Shown in pieces: positions 1-9,926 of a stretch of 64,000 bases of DNA (position 1 is its first letter; every line of letters starts with the position of its first letter). This stretch comes from Pelagimonas sp. (GTDB lineage: Bacteria; Pseudomonadota; Alphaproteobacteria; Rhodobacterales; Rhodobacteraceae): positions 1 through 64,000 of the forward strand of contig JAOARQ010000025.1 in NCBI GenBank assembly GCA_025210455.1. Direction: 5' to 3'. A model generated the notes under the pieces. That model was not told the origin of the DNA, did not search any database, and worked only from the letters and a program-made list of their open reading frames with translations. Both the position numbers and the translations under genes were made by a program.

Positions 1-3
1 AAG

Positions 4-93
4 TGGCGGAGAGACAGGGATTCGAACCCTGGGTCCCCGTGAAGGGACAACGGTTTTCGAGACCGCCCCGTTCGACCACTCCGGCACCTCTCC
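4..93 (-). tRNA. tRNA-Ser (anticodon CGA)
   Basis: On the minus strand this folds into a complete class II tRNA. The acceptor stem is GGAGAGG paired with TCTCTCC, followed by a G discriminator base and an encoded CCA (plus positions 4-6). The T-loop reads GGTTCGAATCC, there is a long variable arm, and the anticodon loop is CTCGAAA, giving anticodon CGA, which reads the serine codon UCG. The long variable arm fits tRNA-Ser. Confidence 0.96.
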
Positions 94-287
94 GCGGGGG
101 TCTTGGTGTGGGGGCGTTTAGACTGTGGGGTATCGCGGTGCAACAGGAAAACGCCAATTCTTGCAGAAAATCTTTAAATACTTGTCATGTGGCTCTTGCT
201 TGGCGCGGTGCAGGTAAGCAGTTAGAAACGAAACCGCACTAGGGCAGGGGGTGGCCCTGGCCGTGCAGGATCAACAGGAGGCGCAGA

Positions 288-1094
288 ATGCGTGTTGTGC
301 TCATCTATCTGACCACCTTTTTCTGGGGCATCGCCGCTTGGGCCAGCCCGCAGGAGGATCTGGCAGATGCTCTCAGGTTGCCGGATCTTTTGCAGATTGT
401 CCGGCAAGAGGGGCTTCAGCAAGGGGATGAACTGGCGCAGGGCATGTTTGCCACCGGTTATAACGCGCGCTGGGATCAGCTGGTTTCTGAAATCTATAAC
501 GCTGAGCGGCTGGAGGATGTGGTCAGGCGGGCCTTTGTGCAGTCTTTAGAGGGGCAGGACGTTGATCCTTTGCTGGCCTTTTTTGCCACGCCCGTAGGGC
601 AGCGTGTGCTGACGCTGGAGCTGGATGCGCGCCGGGCCATGGTGGCGCAGGACATTGAACAGGCAGCGCGCGACAGGTTTCAGACCTTGGTCACAGAAGA
701 TGATCCGCGTGCACAGCAGGTGACACGGTTTATTGAGGTCAACGATTTGCTGGAATTGAACGTCAGCGGGGCATTGAATTCCCTGCTGCAGTTCTATCGT
801 GGCATGGCGGATGGGGGCGCGTTGGAGCTGAGCGAGGACGATATCCTGCGCGATGTCTGGGCGCAGGAGGCTGAGACCCGCATTGATTCCCGCGAGTGGC
901 TGTATGGCTATATGTTGCTGGCCTATAAGCCTTTGACCGACAGCGAGCTGGACAGTTATATAGACATGACCGCAACCGATGCAGGGCAGGCTTTGAACAA
1001 GGCGCTCTTTGCGGGCTTCAACCAGATGTATGATGAGGTGTCTTATGCTCTTGGTCTGGCAATGGCCGAGCAATTGCAGGGATCGGATCTGTAG
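288..1094 (+). CDS. DUF2059 domain-containing exported protein
   Basis: 268 residues. The first 19 residues are a hydrophobic signal peptide ending WAS, so export to the periplasm is likely. The body is all-helical and has the DUF2059 pattern: repeated short helices, with an AFFATPVGQR-like segment near residue 100 that resembles the family's conserved 'stp.Gk' region. The start is set by AGGAGG 7 bases before the ATG. The gene stands alone behind tRNA-Ser and is followed by an intrinsic terminator at 1153. No molecular function is known for the family. Confidence 0.8.
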   Translation: MRVVLIYLTTFFWGIAAWASPQEDLADALRLPDLLQIVRQEGLQQGDELAQGMFATGYNARWDQLVSEIYNAERLEDVVRRAFVQSLEGQDVDPLLAFFATPVGQRVLTLELDARRAMVAQDIEQAARDRFQTLVTEDDPRAQQVTRFIEVNDLLELNVSGALNSLLQFYRGMADGGALELSEDDILRDVWAQEAETRIDSREWLYGYMLLAYKPLTDSELDSYIDMTATDAGQALNKALFAGFNQMYDEVSYALGLAMAEQLQGSDL

Positions 1095-1152
1095 CGGCAA
1101 AAGCTTTGCTTGACTTATAGCTGTAAGGGTGCATAAACGGCACATCAGAAGA

Positions 1153-1180
1153 CGGGGCTTTGGCCCCGCCTTTTGTTTTT
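1153..1180 (+). terminator. Intrinsic terminator after DUF2059 gene
   Basis: A 6 bp GC stem (CGGGGC / GCCCCG) with a TTTG loop is followed by CC and the T-rich tract TTTTGTTTTT. It lies 59 bases after the DUF2059 stop and separates it from rplU. Confidence 0.8.
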
Positions 1181-1316
1181 GTTGAAATGAACGTTCTTAA
1201 CGGAACGCGCAGTTCGAGGCACCAAACACCCGGTTGGGGATGGGCGCGGGGCAATCCGCAAACGGATCTCAGAATGCCGGGGGCCAAAGAACGCGGAAAG
1301 CTAAAGGATAACGCGT

Positions 1317-1892
1317 ATGTTCGCGGTTATGAAAACTGGCGGCAAGCAATATAAAGTTCAGGCGGGCGATGTGCTTCGCGTGGAAAAGCTGGCTGCAGAT
1401 GCGGGTGAAACCGTCCAGTTCAACGAGATTCTGATGGTTGGCGGCGAAAGCACAACCGTTGGCGCTCCGCTGGTTGCGGGTGCTGCGGTTCAGGCCGAAG
1501 TCATCGACCAGATCAAAGGTGACAAGGTCATCAACTTCGTCAAGCGCCGTCGTAAGCACAGCTCGCAGCGCACCAAAGGCCACCGCCAGCAGCTGACTCT
1601 GCTGCGCGTGACCGAAGTTCTGGCATCGGGTGGCGACGCAACTGGCGTTAAAGCTGCGATTGGCGCAGGCTCGGCTCCGGCGTCTTCGTCTCCGAAAGCA
1701 GCTGCCCCTGCGGCCGCGGCTTCGGAAGGTGACGACCTGACCAAGATCAACGGTGTCGGCCCGGCCGCTGCCAAAAAGCTGGTGGAAGCCGGCATCACCA
1801 CATTCGCTCAGCTGGCCGCTGTGGATGCCGACACATTCGAAGGCACCAAGGTCAAGCCCGAGTGGGTTGAGCAGGCCAAAGAGCTGGCTTAA
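1317..1892 (+). CDS. rplU: 50S ribosomal protein L21 with C-terminal helix-hairpin-helix extension
   Basis: 191 residues, compared with about 103 in E. coli. Residues 1-102 are a normal L21 with the basic stretch VKRRRKH at 75-81, which contacts 23S rRNA. Residues 117-138 are an Ala/Pro/Ser linker. Residues 139-191 form a helix-hairpin-helix domain (INGVGPAAAKKL at 144-155, a typical G-x-G-x-A/x4-K-L hairpin). AAAGGAT lies just upstream of the ATG. The gene is followed 18 bases later by rpmA, the usual L21-L27 operon. Extended L21 proteins are common in Rhodobacterales; the role of the tail is not known to me. Confidence 0.97.
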   Translation: MFAVMKTGGKQYKVQAGDVLRVEKLAADAGETVQFNEILMVGGESTTVGAPLVAGAAVQAEVIDQIKGDKVINFVKRRRKHSSQRTKGHRQQLTLLRVTEVLASGGDATGVKAAIGAGSAPASSSPKAAAPAAAASEGDDLTKINGVGPAAAKKLVEAGITTFAQLAAVDADTFEGTKVKPEWVEQAKELA

Positions 1893-1910
1893 GGCATAGG
1901 AGAGTAACTC

Positions 1911-2180
1911 ATGGCACATAAAAAAGCAGGCGGTTCCTCCCGTAACGGACGCGACTCAGCTGGTCGCCGTCTTGGTGTGAAACTGTACGGTGGCCAGCGC
2001 GCCATCCCAGGCAACATCATCGTACGTCAGCGCGGCACCAAGTTCTGGCCGGGTGAAGGCGTGGGCATGGGCAAAGACCACACTATCTTCGCAACCGAAG
2101 AGGGTTCTGTCGAGTTCCGCAAAGGCCTGAAGGGCCGAACCTTTATCTCGATCGTTCCGCTGGCGGAGGCTGCCGAGTAA
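1911..2180 (+). CDS. rpmA: 50S ribosomal protein L27
   Basis: 89 residues, the normal family length. It starts [16 protein letters not shown], the conserved N-terminus that reaches into the peptidyl-transferase centre. There is no cleavable Firmicutes-type N-terminal extension. It is the second gene of the rplU-rpmA pair and has AGGAGAG ahead of the ATG. A strong intrinsic terminator follows at 2208. Confidence 0.98.
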   Translation: MAHKKAGGSSRNGRDSAGRRLGVKLYGGQRAIPGNIIVRQRGTKFWPGEGVGMGKDHTIFATEEGSVEFRKGLKGRTFISIVPLAEAAE

Positions 2181-2207
2181 GCCGACCTTAAGGTCTGAAT
2201 GACATAG

Positions 2208-2238
2208 AGGGATCGGCAAACCGCCGGTCCCTTTTTTC
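2208..2238 (+). terminator. Intrinsic terminator of rplU-rpmA
   Basis: Stem GGGATCGGC / GCCGGTCCC (one G-T pair) with loop AAACC, closed by an outer A-T pair, followed by six T residues. It ends the ribosomal protein operon 28 bases after the rpmA stop. Confidence 0.88.
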
Positions 2239-2309
2239 GTTGTTATTCGGATCTGATGGTTGGCACGCCATCGCTGAATTTTCGCTTGATGCACATGAGG
2301 AGAGTGCAG

Positions 2310-2849
2310 ATGAGCCTTGATAATCATATTGAACAACCCGTTGTGGAAACAGAACGCTTTGATCTGCGTCCGCTGCGCCTGTCGGATGTTGGCCTGTTGG
2401 AACATTATATGTCTGACGAACGGGTCGCACGGATGACTTCGAGCATTCCGCACCCTTTGCCGCCCGCAGCGGCAGAGGCCTATGTGAATCGCGTGATTTC
2501 ATCTGAACGTCTGGAAGATGTCTGGGCCATGGATGGTCTGAAAAGCGACCGGGCGGAACTGATGGGGATCATTTCACTGGATCGCATGGACAGCAACCAA
2601 AGCGAGGTGCGCTATTGGGTGGCACCGGTATATTGGAACACCGGTCTGGCCTCGGACGCTGTGCGCGCCCTGGTCGAGGCGAACCCGATGAACAACCGCA
2701 CAATTTTCGCCAGCGTCTTTCAGGACAATCCGGCCTCTGGCCGTGTGCTGACGAACTGCGGTTTTGATTACATCGGTGACGCCGAAGAATTCAGTGTTGC
2801 CCGCAACGCCAAGGTGCCAACCTGGACCTATATCAATAAGCTGGGCTGA
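2310..2849 (+). CDS. GNAT family N-acetyltransferase (RimJ/RimL type)
   Basis: 179 residues. It has the layout of the RimJ/RimL-like acetyltransferase class: an N-terminal 'ETERFDLRPLRLSD' strand-turn near residue 12, a 'RYWVAPVYWNTGLASDAVRAL' acetyl-CoA region near 96-116, and the 'DNPASGRVLTNCGFDYIG' element at about 136-153. An in-frame start exists at 2256, but the ATG at 2310 is chosen because GAGGAGAG precedes it. The acceptor substrate cannot be inferred. The next gene is a second GNAT six bases downstream, probably cotranscribed. Confidence 0.85.
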   Translation: MSLDNHIEQPVVETERFDLRPLRLSDVGLLEHYMSDERVARMTSSIPHPLPPAAAEAYVNRVISSERLEDVWAMDGLKSDRAELMGIISLDRMDSNQSEVRYWVAPVYWNTGLASDAVRALVEANPMNNRTIFASVFQDNPASGRVLTNCGFDYIGDAEEFSVARNAKVPTWTYINKLG

Positions 2850-2855
2850 GATCTC

Positions 2856-3368
2856 ATGATACAGACAGATCGCCTGAGGTTGAGACCGTTGGAAACAGGC
2901 GATGCTGACTGGATCGCCCGGGACATCATCAACCCCAATGTTGCCAAATGGCTGAGCTCTCTTCCGCATCCGTATCATCGCGCGGATGCGGAGGCTTTTA
3001 TTGCATCAAAAGCGAATGATCCGGGTTATCGCGTGATTATGGCTGATCATCCGATGGGGATTGTCTCGATTGAGACGGCCAATGGCACCAATGAGCTGGG
3101 GTATTGGCTAGCCCAACCCTATTGGGGGGCGGGCTATATGACCGAAGCTGCGCGGGCCATGGTGGATTGGCATTTCGAACGCTCTGAGGCAACGCTCTAC
3201 AGTGGTTGGATTCAGGGCAATGCGGCCTCTGAAAATGTGTTGCGAAAGCTGGGCTTTACCCGGACGGGCGTGGTGAAAACACAAATAGTCGCATTCTATG
3301 GTGGCCCGGTGCAGAGTGATCAGGTTCAGCTAACGCATGAGGCTTGGACGGTTGCGCGCAGGGCTTAG
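2856..3368 (+). CDS. GNAT family N-acetyltransferase (RimJ/RimL type)
   Basis: 170 residues, a paralogue-like neighbour of the upstream GNAT with the same architecture: 'TDRLRLRPLETGDADW' at the N-terminus, 'ELGYWLAQPYWGAGYMTEA' as the acetyl-CoA loop, and 'NAASENVLRKLGFTRTG' near the C-terminus. The substrate is unknown. The TAG stop codon overlaps the TA that flanks the inverted-repeat element at 3368. Removing the element and one TA would still leave TAG in frame, so the insertion did not change the protein. Confidence 0.86.
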   Translation: MIQTDRLRLRPLETGDADWIARDIINPNVAKWLSSLPHPYHRADAEAFIASKANDPGYRVIMADHPMGIVSIETANGTNELGYWLAQPYWGAGYMTEAARAMVDWHFERSEATLYSGWIQGNAASENVLRKLGFTRTGVVKTQIVAFYGGPVQSDQVQLTHEAWTVARRA

Positions 3369-3398
3369 GGTCAGGATGCATTCATTCTGCGCCACTGG
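3368..3398. repeat. Left terminal inverted repeat of the MITE-like element
   Basis: 31 bp arm starting GGGTCAGGATGC. It is perfectly complementary to 3600-3630 and begins with the third base of the upstream GNAT stop codon. Confidence 0.9.
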
Positions 3399-3599
3399 TT
3401 GCTCAGTTTTCGGTCCTGACAAGGCACAGACCGCCTGTAATAGTGGTTCTATTTCAAAGGGCTGTAACGCAGTTCAGGGGCAAAAACTGGGCAATCCTCC
3501 GGACGATCGAAACGCGAGCGCGCAGCGCCTTTGAGCGCTTGCAATTGGATCCACCAGTTTCGGCGCGCCCAAAACCTCTGCTTTTTTGCCTTTCGAACG

Positions 3600-3630
3600 C
3601 CAGTGGCGCAGAATGAATGCATCCTGACCC
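3600..3630. repeat. Right terminal inverted repeat of the MITE-like element
   Basis: 31 bp arm ending GCATCCTGACCC, the exact reverse complement of 3368-3398, followed directly by TA. Confidence 0.9.
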
Positions 3631-3693
3631 TAGCCTTTCGGGGCTTGCCTGTCTTCGCGCGCTTTGGTGTAACCGTCTCACCGGGAGGGTGAC

Positions 3694-4671
3694 ATGCGGT
3701 ATTACTATTCGAAAAACGGCAAGCTTCAGGAAGCCAAGCGCCGGGTGGTGTTCTTGTACAAAGGGCGACTGCGTGGCTCTGGATCGCGCTATATGCGCTG
3801 TGATCAACTTGCGAATTTCCTGAACACCCATTTTGGCCATCGCTTTGAGGCCCAGACCGCTGTTTTGCCCAAACCGCAGGATAAACCCGGACGTTGGCGC
3901 AAGATGCTAAAAGAGCTGGACGGGGCGGCCGTAATCGCCTTGAAAGGCTCGCTGGATATTCTGCCCCCGCAAGAGCACCAAACCCTGCGGGATCGCGCGG
4001 CCTGTCTGGCGATTGATCATGTGGACAGCTTCAAAGGGGGCGGTGTTTTTCAGACCGCAGACCTGCATATTGCGGCGTCAGATGCGGCTTTGCAGTTTAT
4101 GCAGCGCAAATGTGATCGCATCTCTCAGCGCGATGGGTTTGAGGCGCCGCAGATTGCGCTGGTGGATCACCATGCGGATATGCGGGTACTGCCCAGCCCA
4201 CTGCCTGCGGATCAGCCTTTTCGTGTGGCCTATCTGGGGGATCCAGAGAACACCTTTATTCCCGATGCAATCCAGCCGGACATGCTGGCCTTTTCCGGTG
4301 CGGCGCAGGCGGATTTCGAACAGGCCCTGCATGAGCTGCCGCAGGCGTGCCTGCACTATGGTATCCGATCCGAAAGCGACCTGCGCCAGCCCAAACCCTT
4401 TACCAAGGGCTTTGTGGCGGCCCGTGCCGATCGCAACATCATCGTCAGCCCTTCGGTCCCCGATGCGATCCGCTTTCTGGGGGAAGACTATCTGTTCATG
4501 ACAAAAGATGACAGCGCGCAGTCCATCATCGACACCGTGGCCAAAGCCAAAGACCTGATGGGATCACCAGAGGCTGCCGAAGCGCTGGATCGTATGCGGG
4601 CCATGCGCGCAGCGCTGATGCCCGAGAACATCGCACAGCAGCTGGCTGAGGTTCTCGATACGGTTTTCTAG
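3694..4671 (+). CDS. Hypothetical protein, possibly GT-B-fold glycosyltransferase-like
   Basis: 325 residues with no signal peptide or membrane segment. I do not recognise a named family. The first strand-helix (VVFLYKGRLRG followed by SRYMRCDQLANFL, about 18-43) resembles the N-terminal Rossmann half of GT-B glycosyltransferases. A second strand (FRVAYLGDPE, about 178-187) and a C-terminal helix with 'EAAEALDRMRAM' fit the second half. That reading is inference. The start is set by GGGAGGG 7 bases upstream of the ATG. It lies between the MITE-like element and obgE on the same strand. Confidence 0.6.
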   Translation: MRYYYSKNGKLQEAKRRVVFLYKGRLRGSGSRYMRCDQLANFLNTHFGHRFEAQTAVLPKPQDKPGRWRKMLKELDGAAVIALKGSLDILPPQEHQTLRDRAACLAIDHVDSFKGGGVFQTADLHIAASDAALQFMQRKCDRISQRDGFEAPQIALVDHHADMRVLPSPLPADQPFRVAYLGDPENTFIPDAIQPDMLAFSGAAQADFEQALHELPQACLHYGIRSESDLRQPKPFTKGFVAARADRNIIVSPSVPDAIRFLGEDYLFMTKDDSAQSIIDTVAKAKDLMGSPEAAEALDRMRAMRAALMPENIAQQLAEVLDTVF

Positions 4672-4708
4672 CCGCCAATGCGTTGTCAATTGCGGTTTGT
4701 CAGGTTAA

Positions 4709-6885
<2,177 letters not shown>

Positions 6886-6964
6886 CTTGGTTTAAATGCT
6901 TGCCCTTTCGGGCGCATCTCTTCACAACTACGCAAGATTTCAAACGCCAAATCAGGAGGCATCC

Positions 6965-8230
6965 ATGACGGATCACACCGACATCCCCGCTTTGATGCAA
7001 AATATCGGCGCGCGCGCAAAGGGCGCAGCGGCAGAATTGGCGTTTGCTCCAGCCCCGGCCAAGCAACAGGCGCTGGAGGCCGCAGCGGATGCGGTCTGGG
7101 CGCGCCGGGCCGAAATCATTGAGGCCAATGGCAAAGATCTTGAGTTTGGCCGCAACAAAGGCCTGTCTGATGCGATGATGGATCGCCTGATGCTGGATGA
7201 GGCGCGTATTCAGGGCATCGTTGACGGGCTGCGCGCTGTGGCCGCGCAAGATGACCCCGTTGGCCAGACCATGGAAGAATGGGATCGTCCGACCGGTCTG
7301 CATATAAAACGTGTGCGCACCCCTTTGGGTGTGGTGGGCGTGATTTATGAAAGCCGCCCCAATGTCACGGCGGACGCTGGCGCACTGTGCCTGAAGGCTG
7401 GCAATGCGGTGATCCTGCGTGGTGGATCGGAAAGCTTTCATTCTTCTGGCGCGATCCACGCCTGTCTGGTTGAAGGGCTCAAGGCTGCCGGGCTGCCCGA
7501 AGATGCAATTCAGCTGATCCCCACCCGTGATCGCGCGGCTGTGTCGGAAATGCTGACCATGACCGACCACATTGATGTGATTGTGCCGCGTGGCGGCAAG
7601 GGGCTGGTGGGGCTGGTGCAGCGCGAAGCCCGCGTGCCGGTCTTTGCCCATCTCGAAGGGATCGTGCATATCTATATCGACAAGGCGGCAGATCCGATCA
7701 AGGCGCTGTCGATTGTGCTGAATGCCAAAACCCGCCGTACCGGCATTTGCGGGGCCGCAGAATGTCTGCTGATTCACCGTGATGTTGTCGACACCATCGG
7801 GCAGGGGTTGATCAAAGCGCTGTTGGATGCTGGCGTCGAGGTGCGCGCCGGTGAGGTCTTGCAAGCCATCGAAGGTACCACTCAGGCAACTGATGGGGAT
7901 TGGGGGAAAGAATATCTCGATTCCATTATCGCCGCCAAAGTGGTCGAGGATCTGGATGCCGCGATTGCACATATTCGCAGCTTTAGCTCGGATCACACCG
8001 ATTGCATCATCACCGAAGACGACGCGGCGGCGGATCGCTTCTTTGAGCGGGTCGATAGCGCGATTGTCATGCGCAATGCCTCAACCCAGTTTGCCGATGG
8101 CGGTGAGTTTGGCATGGGCGCCGAGATTGGGATTGCCACGGGCAAAATGCACGCGCGCGGGCCGGTGGGCGCCACCCAGCTGACAAGTTTCAAATATGTC
8201 GTTGTGGGTGACGGGACAATCCGCAGCTAA
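6965..8230 (+). CDS. proA: Gamma-glutamyl phosphate reductase
   Basis: 421 residues. It reduces glutamyl 5-phosphate to glutamate semialdehyde with NADPH, the second step of proline synthesis. It has the ALDH-superfamily features [16 protein letters not shown], 'LRGGSES', and the catalytic-cysteine region [10 protein letters not shown]. The ATG at 6965 has AGGAGG five bases upstream; the frame is open further upstream but without family sequence. It lies 79 bases after proB. Its 3' end converges on chpT with only 2 bases between. Confidence 0.96.
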   Translation: MTDHTDIPALMQNIGARAKGAAAELAFAPAPAKQQALEAAADAVWARRAEIIEANGKDLEFGRNKGLSDAMMDRLMLDEARIQGIVDGLRAVAAQDDPVGQTMEEWDRPTGLHIKRVRTPLGVVGVIYESRPNVTADAGALCLKAGNAVILRGGSESFHSSGAIHACLVEGLKAAGLPEDAIQLIPTRDRAAVSEMLTMTDHIDVIVPRGGKGLVGLVQREARVPVFAHLEGIVHIYIDKAADPIKALSIVLNAKTRRTGICGAAECLLIHRDVVDTIGQGLIKALLDAGVEVRAGEVLQAIEGTTQATDGDWGKEYLDSIIAAKVVEDLDAAIAHIRSFSSDHTDCIITEDDAAADRFFERVDSAIVMRNASTQFADGGEFGMGAEIGIATGKMHARGPVGATQLTSFKYVVVGDGTIRS

Positions 8231-8232
8231 GG

Positions 8233-8841
8233 TCAGGCGATTTTCAGCGTCAAAGTCGTGTCTGAGGGGGTGACGAGGATCTTCTTGTCACTCTCATCTG
8301 ACAACAGGCGCAGCATCGGGAATTGCACGATATTGGCCGCTAGCTCCAGTGTGGCTGCGCCATTGAGGTAATCCCATTTTGCCTGATCAGCCGCGATTTT
8401 TGGTCCTTGTGCCACAAGGCTCCAGCCCGCTGCATCGCGATCAATTGTCACCTGCCCGCCCTGCGGCAGCGCGGTTTCGCAACACATCAGCGCCAGAAAC
8501 GCCAGTTGCACCTCAGAGCGCAGCATTTCGCCCAGGGGCTTCCAATCACTTTTGATCCGTGATCCCTGATTGAGATCGCGCAGCACCGAGGCCACCTCGT
8601 TTTGCGACATCATCTGCCCGGATTTGGAACTGCCGAATGCCACACGGAAGAACTTGATCCTTGCGGCTGCATTCTGGCATGAGTCCTGAATAAGCGAAAA
8701 CTCTGGCGAGCCACCTTCGACCGCACCCGACAGTTCCACAAGTTCCAGACCGTTCTGGATGGCACCAATCGGGCTGATCAGATCATGGCACAAACGAGAA
8801 CCAATTAACGAAGCAAGCTGTGCATGGGTAGGGAGTGTCAT
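8233..8841 (-). CDS. chpT: Histidine phosphotransferase ChpT (CtrA phosphorelay)
   Basis: 202 residues. The N-terminal helix carries SRLCHDLISPIGAIQNGLE with the phospho-accepting His at residue 19, matching the DHp-like domain of Caulobacter ChpT. The C-terminal half is a degenerate Bergerat-type fold without ATP motifs. In alphaproteobacteria ChpT passes phosphate from CckA to CtrA and CpdR. In roseobacters this relay controls motility and gene transfer agent expression. It is divergent from the DUF3553 gene by 27 bases and convergent with proA. Confidence 0.9.
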   Translation of the reverse strand: MTLPTHAQLASLIGSRLCHDLISPIGAIQNGLELVELSGAVEGGSPEFSLIQDSCQNAAARIKFFRVAFGSSKSGQMMSQNEVASVLRDLNQGSRIKSDWKPLGEMLRSEVQLAFLALMCCETALPQGGQVTIDRDAAGWSLVAQGPKIAADQAKWDYLNGAATLELAANIVQFPMLRLLSDESDKKILVTPSDTTLTLKIA

Positions 8842-8868
8842 GAAAGTCCATCCTGATGGTGTTGTACT

Positions 8869-9051
8869 ATGAGCGATCTTAACGCGTTACTTGAGCCAGG
8901 CATGCTGGTGAAACACCCGGACCAGCCCGATTGGGGGTTGGGGCAGGTGCAATCCAACAGCGCGGGCCGGATTACTGTCAACTTTCGAGAGCAAGGTAAG
9001 GTTGTCATTGATGCGACCAAGGTCGTGCTTCTTCCTGTTTTTAATAGTTAA
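8869..9051 (+). CDS. DUF3553 domain-containing small protein
   Basis: 60 residues that match the DUF3553 pattern: 'PGMLVKHPDQPDWGLGQVQS' followed by 'GRITVNFREQGKVVID'. This is a short all-beta domain that resembles the CarD/SH3-like strand set, an analogy and not an assignment. It diverges from chpT, so the two start sites share about 27 bases and their promoters must overlap coding sequence. The function is unknown. Confidence 0.82.
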   Translation: MSDLNALLEPGMLVKHPDQPDWGLGQVQSNSAGRITVNFREQGKVVIDATKVVLLPVFNS

Positions 9052-9164
9052 CATAGCCTTATAGTGGTTTCTGAAAGGTTAACGACTTGTGAATTTTTTA
9101 GGCACGAGTTGAACTTGTTGGCCGGGCTGCCTAGAAGCAAGATCAAATCGGCAGGGCGGATCAC

Positions 9165-9926
9165 ATGACACGTATACCCCAGGGATTCTCGGTTAGGCTG
9201 GCGCAGGATGAGGCGGATCTTCGGGCAGCGCAGCGCCTGCGCTATCAGGTTTTCGTCGAAGAACTGGGCGGGGATGGTGATCTTGTCGATCATGACGCAG
9301 GGCTGGAAAAAGACCGCTTCGATCCGTTTTTTGATCATCTTCTGGTGCTGGATGAGGCGCGCGAACATGCTGTTGTTGGCGTTTATCGGCTGTTGCGCGA
9401 TGATCAGGCACAGGCTGCCGGGCAGTTTTATTCCGAAGACGAATATGATCTGACACCGCTGCGCCGAAGCGGACGGCGTTTGTTGGAACTGGGGCGATCC
9501 TGTCTGCATCCCGAATATCGCGGTGGGGCTGCGATGTTTCATCTCTGGCAGGGGCTGGCAGGTTACGTGCTGCAACACGAGATTGAAGTGCTCTTTGGTG
9601 TGGCCAGTTTTCACGGCACCGATGTGCAGGCACTGGCGCAGCCGCTGTCACTGCTGCATCACCGCCATCTGGCCCCAGAAGATCTGCGCGTTCGGGCGCG
9701 GGCCTATCAGCCGATGGATCTGATGCCAGAAGATCAGATTGACCGTCGTCAGGCGATGCTGGAGATCCCGGCCCTGATCAAAGCGTATCTGCGCCTTGGC
9801 GGCACGATTGGGGATGGCGCCTTTGTGGATCATGCCTTTAACACCACCGATGTCTGTCTGGTGCTTGATACGGCGCGGATGACCGAAAAACAGCGCAAAG
9901 TGTACAGTAGTGAGGCGCGGGGATGA
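9165..9926 (+). CDS. olsB: L-ornithine N(alpha)-acyltransferase OlsB
   Basis: 253 residues. It carries the acyl-homoserine-lactone-synthase-like/GNAT fold of OlsB: 'RLAQDEADLRAAQRLRYQVFVEELG' near the N-terminus, 'VGVYRLLRDDQA' mid-protein, 'LELGRSCLHPEYRGG' as the acyl carrier region, and a 'LPALIKAYLRLGG'-like segment (here IPALIKAYLRLGG) towards the C-terminus. It transfers a 3-hydroxyacyl group from ACP to ornithine, giving lyso-ornithine lipid. The stop overlaps the olsA start by 4 bases (ATGA), so the two are coupled. Confidence 0.9.
   Translation: MTRIPQGFSVRLAQDEADLRAAQRLRYQVFVEELGGDGDLVDHDAGLEKDRFDPFFDHLLVLDEAREHAVVGVYRLLRDDQAQAAGQFYSEDEYDLTPLRRSGRRLLELGRSCLHPEYRGGAAMFHLWQGLAGYVLQHEIEVLFGVASFHGTDVQALAQPLSLLHHRHLAPEDLRVRARAYQPMDLMPEDQIDRRQAMLEIPALIKAYLRLGGTIGDGAFVDHAFNTTDVCLVLDTARMTEKQRKVYSSEARG

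Larger units (their letters stand above)
3366..3632. mobile_element. MITE-like element with 31 bp terminal inverted repeats flanked by TA
   Basis: The 263 bp unit 3368-3630 begins GGGTCAGGATGCATTC and ends with its exact reverse complement. The arms 3368-3398 and 3600-3630 match over 31 bp without mismatch. TA lies directly outside both ends (3366-3367 and 3631-3632), the duplication expected for IS630/Tc1-mariner type transposition. No transposase fits inside; the small reading frames across it have no recognisable domain. It would need a transposase in trans. The family assignment is inference from form alone. Confidence 0.65.

Noticed and set aside
3-242. 79-codon plus frame at the window start
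   Set aside because: It begins inside tRNA-Ser and has no coding character.
3454-3840. 128-codon minus frame (and shorter plus frames) across the MITE-like element
   Set aside because: They run through the inverted repeats and into the next gene, with no domain and no ribosome site. Coding is better explained as chance within a repeat.
9052-9164. Search for a Pho box ahead of olsB, since ornithine lipids often rise under phosphate limitation
   Set aside because: No CTGTCAT-type repeats are present in the 113 bases, so PhoB control of olsBA from this site is not supported.
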